This document shows positions 35,707 through 44,577 of a DNA stretch of 64,000 bases, one piece after another. Source of the DNA: Sphingomonadales bacterium (lineage in GTDB: Bacteria; Bacteroidota; Bacteroidia; Chitinophagales; Chitinophagaceae); NCBI GenBank assembly GCA_016872155.1, contig VHBB01000004.1, positions 1 to 64,000 on the forward strand, given 5' to 3'. The number at the start of each line of letters is the position of its first letter. The first letter of the stretch is position 1. The notes under the pieces are model-generated. The model was given only the letters and a program-made list of their open reading frames with translations, did not search any database and was not told where the DNA came from. The position numbers and the translations under genes were made by a program.

Positions 35707-35733
35707 TTGCAACATTGTTTCATATTATTTTTG
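35707..35733 (+). promoter_or_regulatory. Promoter and second palindromic operator, ahead of the barrel gene
   Basis: TTGCAACATTGTTTCAT (35707-35723) repeats the 32792 palindrome with few changes. TATTTTTG (35726-35733) is the -7 box and the TTG inside the palindrome (35707-35709) is at a 16-nt -33 spacing, the same as in the first promoter. The operator would therefore cover the -33 region and block polymerase. Confidence 0.6.
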
Positions 35734-35752
35734 CTCATTAAAACTAATAATT

Positions 35753-36358
35753 ATGAAAACAAACCTGCTGATCGTTTTTATGCTTGTTGCCGCATGCAGC
35801 CTCTCGGCCCAGACTCGTCTTGGACTAAAGACAGGCATTGCCCTTGGTTCTGTTACTACCAATGATGACGAGATCAAAGAAGATGGCTCAAACCTGGCCT
35901 CTTTTCAATTTGGAGGTGTTTTTGATACCAAGTTATCTTCTTCGCTTTCGTTGCAGACCCAGGTATTGTTTCTAGGAAAAGGTACAGCGGTAGCACACGA
36001 TGACCATAAAGATCAGTTCCGATTTGCAGCAATAGATATACCGCTGCAGGTGCTGTATCGTGGTAAAAGTGGATTATTTATTGGCGGGGGTCCGAACTTG
36101 GGCTTTAATTTATCGGCCAAGCATATCCACGAGGGAGAAAAAGAAGAGATCGCAATTGGTGACGCAGCCGGACAGGTAAAAGGATTTGACTTTGGCGTAA
36201 CCGGAAGTGCCGGCTATCAGTCAAAATCGGGACTTGTGCTTAGCGTGAGTTATGTAAAGGGGATAACGAATTTGCAAAATGCGCCCAACTTTGAATGGCA
36301 AAACAATGTAGTGGGTTTGAATATCGGTTACCTGTTGCCAACCCGTGCTAAGAAGTAG
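35753..36358 (+). CDS. Outer-membrane beta-barrel protein (porin family, PorT/OmpX-like fold)
   Basis: This 201-residue protein has a signal peptide (ending CSLSAQ) and a barrel of alternating strands (TRLGLKTGIALGSVTT, SLSLQTQVLFLGKGT, ending VVGLNIGYLLPTRAKK). Its loops are rich in Asp, His and Glu (AVAHDDHKDQF, AKHIHEGEKEE), which could attract metal ions. The promoter carries the same operator as the TonB receptor, so it is probably co-regulated. It might be a general diffusion channel or a metal-responsive membrane protein. The gene's 3' end overlaps the ABC gene by 11 bp. Confidence 0.85.
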   Translation: MKTNLLIVFMLVAACSLSAQTRLGLKTGIALGSVTTNDDEIKEDGSNLASFQFGGVFDTKLSSSLSLQTQVLFLGKGTAVAHDDHKDQFRFAAIDIPLQVLYRGKSGLFIGGGPNLGFNLSAKHIHEGEKEEIAIGDAAGQVKGFDFGVTGSAGYQSKSGLVLSVSYVKGITNLQNAPNFEWQNNVVGLNIGYLLPTRAKK

Positions 36359-38138
36359 GCGTAGCTTTTCTTTCTCCGATCTGTTGACGCCACATAGCGT
36401 AATACAGGCCTTTCTCGGCCAGTAAGGTCTCGTGCTGCCCTGTCTCGGTCACTTCTCCTTTTTCGAGCACATAGATACGGTCTGCATGCATAATGGTCGA
36501 TAGTCGGTGAGCGATCAAGATCGTGATCTGCTGTCCTTGTCGAGACACGGCTCGAATGGTGTGCGTGATCTCTTCTTCGGTCAGCGAGTCGAGGGCCGAC
36601 GTGGCCTCATCAAAAAGAAGAAGCCGGGGTTTTCTCAGTAATGCCCTGGCTATGGAGAGGCGTTGTTTTTCCCCACCCGAAAGTTTTAGTCCACCCTCGC
36701 CGATCACCGTGTCGAGACCACTGTCGGCGCGTTGGAGCAGCGAGTGGCAAGCTGCTTTTTCGAGCACCTGCTGTAATTCTTGCGTCGTGGCGTCTGGGCA
36801 AACAAAAAGTAGATTTTCTCGAATGGTACCCGAGAACAGTTGTGTGTCTTGGGTCACAAAACCGATCTGGTTACGCAGGTCATCGAAGTTGATGCTGTTT
36901 TCGTCGAGTCCATTATATAAAATTCGCCCTTGATCGGGTCGGTACAATCCCACCAGCAGTTTCATCATGGTCGTCTTTCCAGACCCGGACGGACCTACAA
37001 AGGCAATGGTTTCGCCCGTGCGAACCTGAAAGCTAATTCCATTTACAGCTTTTTGAGAAGAGGCGGGATGTTGAAATCCTACTTGCTCAAAGGCCAGGGT
37101 TTCGATAGCCCCCAGGTGCGAAGGATGGGCGGGCACGGCCTCGGGTGATTTTTGCATCAATTGATCGAAATTCTCCAAAGAGGTCTGCGCTTCGCGGTAG
37201 GTAAGAATGATATTGCCGATCTCTTGCAGCGGGCCAAATACAAAAAAGGAGAAGATCTGCATGGTTACCAGTTCGCCCGCATTCATCTCGCCGCGAAAGA
37301 TCAGAAACATGAGCAAGAATAAGATGATCTGTCTGAGCGTATTGACAAAAGTGCCTTGCAGAAAACTGATACTTCTGATCTTTTTTACCTTGGTGATCTC
37401 GAGCCCTAGTATCTTGAATGTATTTTGATTAAGCCGATTGACCTCTTGGTGGGTGAGCCCCAGACTTTTGACCAGCTCTATATTGCGAAGTGACTCGGTA
37501 GTGGCACCGGCCAGGGCCGTGGTCTGCGAGACGATCTTCTTTTGGATCACCTTTACTTTATGGCTGAATTTATTGGAGAGGTAGGCCAGTAAAAAAATAC
37601 CACCAAAATAAAAGATAGGTAACCGCCAGTCAATGAGCATGGCATAGACGGCCACGAATAAAATACCTACGAGTACCGGAAATAGTACGTTGATGAACGA
37701 AGCAACCAGTCGCTCGGTGTCCACTCTTACTTTTTGCAAGATGCTCAGGGTTTCACCGCTACGCGCATCTTCGAATTCCCGAAACGGAAGCTTCATGGCA
37801 TGCTGCAGCCCTTCTGTAAAAACGCTGGCCCCGAATTTTTGCGTTACCAGATTCAGGCAATAATCCTGAAAGGCTTTCGCAATACGGCTTACCATCGCTA
37901 CCGATATAGAGGCCAGCAGCAAAGCGATTACACCATAGTGCGGAGCCTCACGAAACGAAAAGAAAAAACTATCGTAGGTATAGGCATTGCGATGTTGTGC
38001 AAAGTGGTTGGCCAGGTTGACCAACTTTCCAAAGATGATCGGATCGATCAGCGAGAAACCGATGTTGATAGCGGACAGTAACAACACTAAGGCCACTAGT
38101 AATCGGTGCGGTCGTAAATACGTGAATAGAATTTTCAT
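36348..38138 (-). CDS. ABC transporter, fused permease and ATP-binding subunits
   Basis: The 596-residue exporter-type half-transporter acts in the inner membrane. ATG 38138 (MKILFTYLRPHR) is chosen over an upstream in-frame start because it begins the membrane domain directly. Six hydrophobic segments span about residues 12-300. The ATPase has Walker A FVGPSGSGKTTMMK near 375, Q-loop FVTQDTQLFS near 415, signature LSGGEKQRLSIARALL near 476, Walker B LLLFDEATSALDS and the H-loop IAHRLST. The family includes lipid A, lipid and peptide exporters; the substrate is unknown. The last 11 bp overlap the barrel gene. Confidence 0.94.
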   Translation of the reverse strand: MKILFTYLRPHRLLVALVLLLSAINIGFSLIDPIIFGKLVNLANHFAQHRNAYTYDSFFFSFREAPHYGVIALLLASISVAMVSRIAKAFQDYCLNLVTQKFGASVFTEGLQHAMKLPFREFEDARSGETLSILQKVRVDTERLVASFINVLFPVLVGILFVAVYAMLIDWRLPIFYFGGIFLLAYLSNKFSHKVKVIQKKIVSQTTALAGATTESLRNIELVKSLGLTHQEVNRLNQNTFKILGLEITKVKKIRSISFLQGTFVNTLRQIILFLLMFLIFRGEMNAGELVTMQIFSFFVFGPLQEIGNIILTYREAQTSLENFDQLMQKSPEAVPAHPSHLGAIETLAFEQVGFQHPASSQKAVNGISFQVRTGETIAFVGPSGSGKTTMMKLLVGLYRPDQGRILYNGLDENSINFDDLRNQIGFVTQDTQLFSGTIRENLLFVCPDATTQELQQVLEKAACHSLLQRADSGLDTVIGEGGLKLSGGEKQRLSIARALLRKPRLLLFDEATSALDSLTEEEITHTIRAVSRQGQQITILIAHRLSTIMHADRIYVLEKGEVTETGQHETLLAEKGLYYAMWRQQIGERKATPTS

Positions 38139-38195
38139 TGCGGTAGTCGATAGTAAAGTACAAAAGTCGACATAAACGGGCAATTCATCATCATC

Positions 38196-39743
38196 TTACA
38201 GGGCCCAATTGTCGCGATCCAAGCTGCGGTATTGAATGGCCTCCGCCAGGTGAGAGGGTCGAATGGCCTCTTCTTGCTCCAGATCGGCAATGGTGCGGGC
38301 GATCTTTAGTAAGCGGCTATGGGCCCGGGCCGATAATTTTAGTTTTTCCATAGCTTTTCTTAATAATTGCCGACCCGCCAGGTCGATGAAACAGAACTTT
38401 TCTAGTACTTCTCCCTCTAGTTGTGCGTTGCAGTAAAGACCGCTCTGGTCGCATAATCGATCGGCTTGTCGTTGTCTGGCTTTTTCTACCCGGGCACGAA
38501 TAAGCGGCGACCCCTCCGATGATGCCGGTGGCCCCATTTGCTCCGGCTCTACGGGCAAGATTTCTATTTGCAGATCGATCCTGTCCAAAAGAGGTCCGGA
38601 GATTCGCTGCAAATAGCGCCTTACCATGCCCGGGGCACATTGACACTGTCGAGAAGGGTGATTGTAATAACCGCAGGGGCAGGGATTCATAGCGGCGATA
38701 AGCATAAAGGAGGCAGGAAACTCGAGGGTTCTGCCGGCTCTGGCAATGCATACTTTTCTTTCTTCGATGGGTTGACGCAGCATGTCGAGCACTGTTTTTT
38801 TGAACTCGGGTAACTCATCTAAAAAAAGTACTCCATGATGAGCCAGCGAGATCTCGCCGGGTTGAGGATGAGCCCCTCCGCCGATCAACGCCTTGTCTGA
38901 GATCGAGTGATGCGGGTTTCTAAAGGGGCGCTCCGTAAGTAAGCAGCTACTGCCATGGGTCTTGCCGGCCGCAGAGTAGATGCGGGTTGTCTCTATCGAC
39001 TCTGCATAGGTAAAAGAAGGGAGTATCGAAGCGACTCTTTTTGCCAGCATGGTCTTGCCCGCACCGGGAGCGCCCACCAAAAGGGCATGGTGCCCTCCCG
39101 CTGCTGCGATCTCGAGGGCTCTTTTGGCCTGCTGTTGTCCTCGTACTTGCGAAAAATCGAGAGGATGGGGTTTTGTCTCTTGAAAGAAAGGATAGGTCCC
39201 TTTGTTCGAAACGGTCTGCAAAGCATTACGTTGGCCTGCAAAAAAAGAAGTGATGTCCGATAGTTGTCGTGCCCCCCATACCGACAATCCCTCGACCCAT
39301 CCGGCCTCGCCGAGGTTATCGGCTGGCAAGATCAATTTTTTTCCCGGCTCTTTTTTTGCTTGCAAGGCAATGGGTAGTGCTCCTTTGATGCCTCGTACGG
39401 CACCATTCAAGGATAGTTCTCCCATAATGATATACTCAGAAAGTTCATCTGCTTTTTCTAATTGGTCTGATGCACCCAGTATGCCCAGTGCAATGGGCAG
39501 GTCAAAGGCCGTTCCATTTTTTCGGATATCGGCCGGTGCCAGGTTGATGATGAGCTTAGTTCTTGGAAACCGAAACCCATTGGTCTTGAAGGCACTCTCG
39601 ATCCGCTCCAGACTTTCGCGAACGGCACTATCCGGTAGGCCTACGATCAACGATGATTTACCCGTGAGTAACCAATTTACTTCTATGGTAATCGGGAGGG
39701 CTTCCACTCCTTGCACTGCGCAGCCGTAGGTAGTAATGAGCAT
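38196..39743 (-). CDS. YifB family Mg-chelatase-like AAA ATPase (ComM-like)
   Basis: The 515-residue protein has an N-terminal Lon-type protease-fold domain (about 1-175), an AAA+ ATPase with Walker A VGAPGAGKTMLAKR near 220 and Walker B VLFLDELPEF near 300, and a C-terminal MgChlI-like lid with ending SRLLKIARTIADLE. Near 355 a Cys-rich stretch NPCPCGYYNHPSRQCQC can bind zinc. Related ComM proteins promote branch migration during natural transformation, so a role in DNA uptake or recombination is plausible. No neighbouring competence gene is seen. Confidence 0.94.
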   Translation of the reverse strand: MLITTYGCAVQGVEALPITIEVNWLLTGKSSLIVGLPDSAVRESLERIESAFKTNGFRFPRTKLIINLAPADIRKNGTAFDLPIALGILGASDQLEKADELSEYIIMGELSLNGAVRGIKGALPIALQAKKEPGKKLILPADNLGEAGWVEGLSVWGARQLSDITSFFAGQRNALQTVSNKGTYPFFQETKPHPLDFSQVRGQQQAKRALEIAAAGGHHALLVGAPGAGKTMLAKRVASILPSFTYAESIETTRIYSAAGKTHGSSCLLTERPFRNPHHSISDKALIGGGAHPQPGEISLAHHGVLFLDELPEFKKTVLDMLRQPIEERKVCIARAGRTLEFPASFMLIAAMNPCPCGYYNHPSRQCQCAPGMVRRYLQRISGPLLDRIDLQIEILPVEPEQMGPPASSEGSPLIRARVEKARQRQADRLCDQSGLYCNAQLEGEVLEKFCFIDLAGRQLLRKAMEKLKLSARAHSRLLKIARTIADLEQEEAIRPSHLAEAIQYRSLDRDNWAL

Positions 39744-39798
39744 GCTTTAATATAACAGCTCGGCGCACCATTGGCAAGAGAGTTATGCCGTTGTTGTC

Positions 39799-40533
39799 TT
39801 ACCCCTCGAGATGAATGGTAAAGACGATCATGCGGCTTTGTATCTTATCGAATACGTTCGAAAAACGAAGGTTCTCGTCGCGAGCATGAATGTTGCGAAT
39901 GCCGTTACTGATCTTGATCTCGGGAGAGAAAATAAAACTCGGAAAAAAGAAATTGAAACCGATCCCTAACTCGGGGCCATAATCATTCTTCTCTATTTTG
40001 ACCAACTCTTCGGCCCGTTTGGCACGAGCATTGCTCGCCATATCGATATCGGCTTTGAATCCGGCCAATGTATAGACCCTGAAATTTCCAATACGATCGC
40101 TCTGAAATTTCAATTGAATCGGAAAAGACATGGTAACAGACTCCACTTTTTTTATTACCTCTGTTTCGTTGTTATTGTAAGGATGGGTCAGCTTGTAATA
40201 GATGTTTCGTTCCACAAAGAATAACTGCGGATTGAATCTTGCCTGAAATCGATTCGAGATACGGGCCGTTGCCGAAAGGCCCAGCGAAAGTCCTCCGGAG
40301 TTTGTGGGCTCTGCTACCAGTACACTATCGTGTTGAAAAAAAACCGGATGAAATTGGGTATGAAAGCGAGACAGATTTCCACCAATGCTAATACCAAAGT
40401 AATAGGGCTTGCTATCGTGATCATGTAAGTTGATCTCGAGGGTACTGCCGGGTGATTGCGCCTGCAACATACCCGACAATAAAAAAATGAGCAAAAAGGT
40501 CAAAGAGGGTTTATGGCGGTGTATAAGCAGCAT
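39799..40533 (-). CDS. porT: PorT-like outer-membrane protein of the type IX secretion system
   Basis: The 244-residue protein has a signal peptide (ending GMLQAQ) and an eight-strand barrel-like body with the family features PYYFGISIGGNLSRFH, ARFNPQLFFVERNIYY, VIKKVESVTMSFPIQLKF and FRVYTLAGFKADIDMASN. PorT is an outer-membrane component required for T9SS export. The start ATG lies inside the end of ubiE on the same strand, a 34-bp overlap, and ubiE next to porT/sprT is a conserved arrangement in this phylum as I recall. This context is the main support beyond the sequence. Confidence 0.85.
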   Translation of the reverse strand: MLLIHRHKPSLTFLLIFLLSGMLQAQSPGSTLEINLHDHDSKPYYFGISIGGNLSRFHTQFHPVFFQHDSVLVAEPTNSGGLSLGLSATARISNRFQARFNPQLFFVERNIYYKLTHPYNNNETEVIKKVESVTMSFPIQLKFQSDRIGNFRVYTLAGFKADIDMASNARAKRAEELVKIEKNDYGPELGIGFNFFFPSFIFSPEIKISNGIRNIHARDENLRFSNVFDKIQSRMIVFTIHLEG

Positions 40534-41252
40534 ATTCCAAAAGTCATTGGCTTGAACGTTGCGTTCGTATACCCCGCTTCGTTTAGTAACCCCACAAATG
40601 CGTCTCGATCGGGAAAGGCATTCGAGGAACGATTCAAGTAAGCATACGCTTCGCCGTCAGAATTTAATTGTTGGGCTAGTCGGGGTGCCCATCCCTTCAT
40701 ATAGCCATTGTAAAGGGCCCGAAAAAAACGATTGCGGGGGGTGGCGAATTCCAGAACCACCAATTGGCCGCCAGGTTTTAAGACCCTGCGCATTTCGGTG
40801 AGTCCGGCCTGCAGGTTTTCGAAATTACGGACCCCAAAGGCCACCATCACCGCATCAAACGACCGATCGGGGGCATTTATTGTCTCGGCATCACCCGTTA
40901 CCAGCCGAATCTGCTGTTCGAGCTGTTGTTGTCGTACTTTTTGTCGACCCACGGCCAGCATGCCTTCCGAGATATCGATACCTGTTATTTGAACGGGTTG
41001 TAAAAGACGATAGGCCAAGAGTGACATGTCGGCTGTACCGGTGGCCACATCGAGCAGTGTTTTGGGGGCTGATCGCTGTAAATGAGCGATCGCTTTTTTT
41101 CGCCAGTACAGATCGATCCTGGCCGACAAGAATCGATTCATTAGGTCGTAGCGTTTGGCGATTCGATCGAACATAGCCGCCACCTGTTCTTTCTTGGATT
41201 GGGTGCTGTCGGAGCGGGGGGTTACACGATCATGCGGAAGCGGTTGGCGCAT
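40500..41252 (-). CDS. ubiE: Demethylmenaquinone methyltransferase (UbiE/MenG)
   Basis: The 250-residue SAM enzyme performs the final C-methylation of menaquinone. Motif I LLDVATGTADMSLLA lies near residue 60, GIDISEGMLAVGRQK near 88, APDRSFDAVMVAFGVRNFENL near 122, and LKPGGQLVVLEFATP near 155, all family hallmarks. The N-terminus is Ser/Gln-rich. In this group of bacteria menaquinone is the usual quinone, so MenG activity is expected. It shares an operon with porT. Confidence 0.96.
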   Translation of the reverse strand: MRQPLPHDRVTPRSDSTQSKKEQVAAMFDRIAKRYDLMNRFLSARIDLYWRKKAIAHLQRSAPKTLLDVATGTADMSLLAYRLLQPVQITGIDISEGMLAVGRQKVRQQQLEQQIRLVTGDAETINAPDRSFDAVMVAFGVRNFENLQAGLTEMRRVLKPGGQLVVLEFATPRNRFFRALYNGYMKGWAPRLAQQLNSDGEAYAYLNRSSNAFPDRDAFVGLLNEAGYTNATFKPMTFGICCLYTAINPL

Positions 41253-41256
41253 CGGG

Positions 41257-41264
41257 CAAATATA
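41257..41264 (-). promoter_or_regulatory. -7 promoter element of ubiE-porT
   Basis: On the minus strand this reads TATATTTG, ending 4 nt before the ubiE ATG at 41252. The predicted transcript has almost no leader. A matching -33 TTG is not seen. Confidence 0.5.
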
Positions 41265-41314
41265 GCCACAGTTGAGTAATTGGCGCAGAAGCGTTTACTT
41301 CGTAGCGAATACGT

Positions 41315-41941
41315 ATGAAAGAAGTTATACAATCTGCCCGCTATCTGATCAGCAGCGCTACCCACAAGCAGTGTCCGCCTGCCGATAGACCCGAGTATGC
41401 GTTTATCGGCCGCAGCAATGTGGGCAAATCTTCGCTCATCAACATGCTGACGGCGCAACAACGACTAGCAAAGACATCGGCTACACCCGGAAAAACACAG
41501 CTTATCAATCATTTCGAAGTAGTGGGGACCGATAAGAAAAAATGGTATCTGGTCGATCTGCCCGGGTATGGCTATGCCGCCACAGTATCTCAAAAAGCCC
41601 GCAACAACTGGGGCAATATGATCGAATCGTACATCCGCAAGCGAGAGAACCTGGTCTCTTTATTTGTACTGATCGACAGTCGTCATCTGCCCCAGGCCAT
41701 CGATCTTGAATTTATTAGACAACTGGGCGAATGGAAAGTGCCGTTCTCGATTATTTTTACCAAGACCGATAAAAATAAACCTGGTGCCACGATTAGAAAT
41801 GTAGAGACATTTAAAAAAGCATTACTGCAAGAGTGGCAATCGCTGCCCCCGTTATTTTTAACATCCGCTGTAAAAAAAGAAGGAAGAGAGGAGTTGTTGT
41901 TTCATATCCGCTCGCTGTACGACACGTACGGCGCACCCTAA
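41315..41941 (+). CDS. engB: Ribosome biogenesis GTPase EngB/YihA
   Basis: EngB (YsxC) is a cytosolic GTPase for large-subunit assembly. The 208-residue protein has G1 GRSNVGKSSLIN near residue 32, G2 TPGKTQLIN, G3 DLPGYGYA near 81, G4 TKTDK near 149, and a C-terminal SAVKKEG G5-like stretch. Length is typical. The gene is alone and divergent from ubiE; a TTTACTTCG stretch before it is a possible but weak promoter box. Confidence 0.97.
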   Translation: MKEVIQSARYLISSATHKQCPPADRPEYAFIGRSNVGKSSLINMLTAQQRLAKTSATPGKTQLINHFEVVGTDKKKWYLVDLPGYGYAATVSQKARNNWGNMIESYIRKRENLVSLFVLIDSRHLPQAIDLEFIRQLGEWKVPFSIIFTKTDKNKPGATIRNVETFKKALLQEWQSLPPLFLTSAVKKEGREELLFHIRSLYDTYGAP

Positions 41942-41980
41942 AGCATCCTCAGTTTGGCTTTCTAAGGCTACCGCAGAAAA

Positions 41981-42454
41981 TCAGTTGACCGCTTTATTAG
42001 CGCAACTGCTACTGGCAAAGGCCTCGGGTTTGGCTTTAAAGGCAAAGCCCATCCCCAGAATATAACCCATGGCCTCACGAAGCGCATCATTGCTTTTGAA
42101 TTGCGGATTGGTATTGATATCGGCATGCACTTCCATGTCTACCTCGTATTGTGTAAACAAGGGGCAAAGTTGGTAGGCAATATCGATACTCTTGGCCACT
42201 TCGGTGAGCATTCGTTCTTTGATGGTAAAGGGCTGTTGTGTCTTCTCGTTGTGCAAGAACATAAACCCTCCTTGTCCGGTACGCAAAAAAACAATCACGG
42301 TGGCAAATTCGGTTTCCTTTCCCTTAACCTGCGAGTCGGTACCAATACAAACTTTAAGTCGATAGCCATTGGCCGTTTCGCGACAGATCGCTTTTTCTAC
42401 GGCTTCATATAAGGGAAACTCCAGTAGATCACCATTGAATTTTCTCCATTGCAT
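41981..42454 (-). CDS. YkuK/DUF458 family RNase H-like protein
   Basis: This small cytosolic protein has 157 residues from ATG 42454 (MQWRKFNGD) or 163 from TTG 42472; the ATG is favoured. KVCIGTDSQVKGKETEFATVIVF near residue 35 holds the first acidic motif of the RNase H-like fold, and YEVDMEVHADINTNPQFKSN near 105 holds further Asp/His residues. The C-terminal GMGFAFKAKPEAFASSSCANKAVN ends with a conserved-looking stretch. Catalytic function is not established for the family. The 60-bp gap before it shows no strong promoter box. Confidence 0.88.
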   Translation of the reverse strand: MQWRKFNGDLLEFPLYEAVEKAICRETANGYRLKVCIGTDSQVKGKETEFATVIVFLRTGQGGFMFLHNEKTQQPFTIKERMLTEVAKSIDIAYQLCPLFTQYEVDMEVHADINTNPQFKSNDALREAMGYILGMGFAFKAKPEAFASSSCANKAVN

Positions 42455-42534
42455 AAACGAGGGTTTATACAATTTACTACATGGTCCTTACGATCACCGA
42501 ATCGCTGTGCACAAAATATGCACAACACTAAAAG

Positions 42535-42912
42535 TTAATAGAGAGAATACTGGCCGGTTCGCAACAGTACCAGTGTACAGGCCTCTTGTGCCACCATTCC
42601 TGCCGAGCGGACCCTGTCAGCGAACTCTTCATTTTCGGTGCCCGGATTAAAGATGATGCGACGGGGGCGAAGCGACAAGATCGCTTCGTAATAATCTCTT
42701 TGTTGTTGGGGATTTAGATAAAGCGTAACCGTATCGATCTTCCAGTCGGGTGCCAGGGTCGTTTGAATGGGCACATCCAGCACTTGTCCTGATCTTCTGC
42801 CGACCGCATACACCGAGTGGTTTTCTTTTCGTAGTTGCACAATGGCCAAGTGGCTATAGCGCTCGGGATTTTCGGAGGCGCCCAATACCAGGGTGGTCAG
42901 GGAAGCAGTCAT
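42535..42912 (-). CDS. CoA-binding domain protein
   Basis: The 125-residue protein is a single Rossmann-like CoA-binding domain with TTLVLGASENPERYSHLAI at the N-terminus, HSVYAVGRRSG near 32, and IIFNPGTENEEFADRV near 88. It resembles YccU/YdaE-type small CoA-binding proteins of unknown role. It sits between the YkuK-like gene and pdhC on the same strand and could share a transcript with either, but no functional tie is evident. Confidence 0.88.
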   Translation of the reverse strand: MTASLTTLVLGASENPERYSHLAIVQLRKENHSVYAVGRRSGQVLDVPIQTTLAPDWKIDTVTLYLNPQQQRDYYEAILSLRPRRIIFNPGTENEEFADRVRSAGMVAQEACTLVLLRTGQYSLY

Positions 42913-42934
42913 GGATTAGATGATGAGGACCTTA

Positions 42935-44524
42935 TCAAAGAAATAACCGAACCGGATTTTCAAGAAATCTTTTTACCGTTTGCAAGAAAGCAGCCCCTGT
43001 GGCCCCGTCTACACTGCGGTGATCGCAGCTTAGCGTGAGTTTCATTACCTGCGTGGCGGCAAACCCTTCTCCTTTGCGAACGATCTTTTCGCTAATGCGA
43101 CCCACGGCCATAATGCAACTGTCGGGAGGATTAATGATGGCTGTAAATTCGTCGATGTCCATCATTCCCAAATTAGAGATCGTAAACGTATTGCCGGTAA
43201 ACTCGTTGGGTTGAAGTTTTTTATTCTTGGCCTTAGAGGCGAGTTCTTTGGTCTCGGCTGCGATCTGTGGTAGCGTTTTATGATCGGCAAATCGAATGAC
43301 CGGTACGATAAGACCATCTTCGATGGCCACGGCTACGCCAATATGAACGTGTTGGTAGCGCCTGATCTTGTCGCCCATCCAAGAGGCATTGACAGCGGGA
43401 TGTTCGCGTAGGGCCAGTGAGACCGCTTTTACGATCATATCGTTAAAACTGACCTTAACCGGGCTAAATTCGTTAAGCTGTGTTCTGGCAGAGATGGCAT
43501 TGTCCATGTTCACTTCCATCTTAAGATAGAAATGAGGCGCACTGAATTTACTTTCGGCCAGTCGCTTGGCAATGACCCCACGCATTTGTGAATTGGGAAT
43601 ATCTGTAAAGGCTTCGGTGGCCTGTCCGGTAAAGGCAGGTAACGCAACTGGCTTCATCGTTGGGGCCGGAGTCGAGCTGGCACCCGGTTCAAATCGATCG
43701 ATATCCGATTTAATGATGCGTCCGCCGTCTCCGCTTCCTTTTAGCATGCGAAGGTCAACCCCTTTTTCTTGCGCAATTTTTTTGGCCAGTGGCGAGGCTA
43801 TAACACGACCTGTAGAAATCGTGTCAGGGCTTTGGGTCACGGGCTGCGCAACGGCCGTGGCTGTTTGCGAAGGAGTCGTAACCACTGCAGCAGCAGGGGT
43901 AGAGGGTGCTGCCGCAAGAATGGCATCTATATCTACCTTTCCTTTTTCTCCAATAATGCACAGTAATCCATTAACGGGAATCTTTTCTCCTTGCTGGGCG
44001 CCAATGTAGAGCAGGGTTCCGTTCTTGTAACTTTCAAGCTCCATGGTGGCCTTATCGGTTTCGATATCGGCCAGTACATCTCCTTTTTTTACGCGATCAC
44101 CGACCTGTTTGTTCCAACTGGCAATAACGCCCGCTTCCATGGTGTCGCTTAAACGCGGCATCAATACCACCTCTTCGACCTTAGACAGATCGAGCGATTG
44201 CGATTGATGGGCAGCAGGGGTTGGCGTTGATTCCGCAATGGGAGCAGCGGGTTTAGGATTGGTGAGTAAAGAAGAAATATCTTCTCCGGCTTTTCCTATA
44301 ATGGCCAGCAGGTCGTTGACCTGTAATTTAGAACCTTTGTCTGCACCTATGTGTAACAAGACGCCATCCTTATAACTCTCGAGTTCCATGGTGGCCTTAT
44401 CGGTCTCGACCTCTGCCAGCAAGTCTCCTTTTTTTACCGTGTCGCCTACCTTTTTGTGCCAGGCGGCGATCACACCCTCCGTCATGGTATCACTCAATCG
44501 GGGCATTAAAATCACATCTGCCAT
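42935..44524 (-). CDS. pdhC: Pyruvate dehydrogenase complex dihydrolipoamide acetyltransferase (E2)
   Basis: The 529-residue E2 core transfers acetyl from lipoamide to CoA. ATG 44524 (MADVILMPRLSDTM) is chosen over a longer start 19 codons upstream. It has two tandem lipoyl domains (about 1-80 and 115-200), each with ETDKATMELES, where the Lys is lipoylated; a peripheral-subunit-binding domain (VIASPLAKKIAQEKGVDLRML) near 255; and the catalytic domain with DHRSVDGATG near 500. Pro/Ala-rich linkers join them. No E1 or E3 gene is adjacent, as the E1 genes are elsewhere. Confidence 0.95.
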   Translation of the reverse strand: MADVILMPRLSDTMTEGVIAAWHKKVGDTVKKGDLLAEVETDKATMELESYKDGVLLHIGADKGSKLQVNDLLAIIGKAGEDISSLLTNPKPAAPIAESTPTPAAHQSQSLDLSKVEEVVLMPRLSDTMEAGVIASWNKQVGDRVKKGDVLADIETDKATMELESYKNGTLLYIGAQQGEKIPVNGLLCIIGEKGKVDIDAILAAAPSTPAAAVVTTPSQTATAVAQPVTQSPDTISTGRVIASPLAKKIAQEKGVDLRMLKGSGDGGRIIKSDIDRFEPGASSTPAPTMKPVALPAFTGQATEAFTDIPNSQMRGVIAKRLAESKFSAPHFYLKMEVNMDNAISARTQLNEFSPVKVSFNDMIVKAVSLALREHPAVNASWMGDKIRRYQHVHIGVAVAIEDGLIVPVIRFADHKTLPQIAAETKELASKAKNKKLQPNEFTGNTFTISNLGMMDIDEFTAIINPPDSCIMAVGRISEKIVRKGEGFAATQVMKLTLSCDHRSVDGATGAAFLQTVKRFLENPVRLFL

Positions 44525-44577
44525 TCGCCGTTCAATTTTAAGGCTCGAAATTAAGGAAAATGCGCTATTGGACCCTT

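Noticed and set aside
43980-44420. Recent DNA duplication in pdhC
   Set aside because: The two repeats are tandem lipoyl domains, a normal E2 architecture, with diverged linkers; not a new element.
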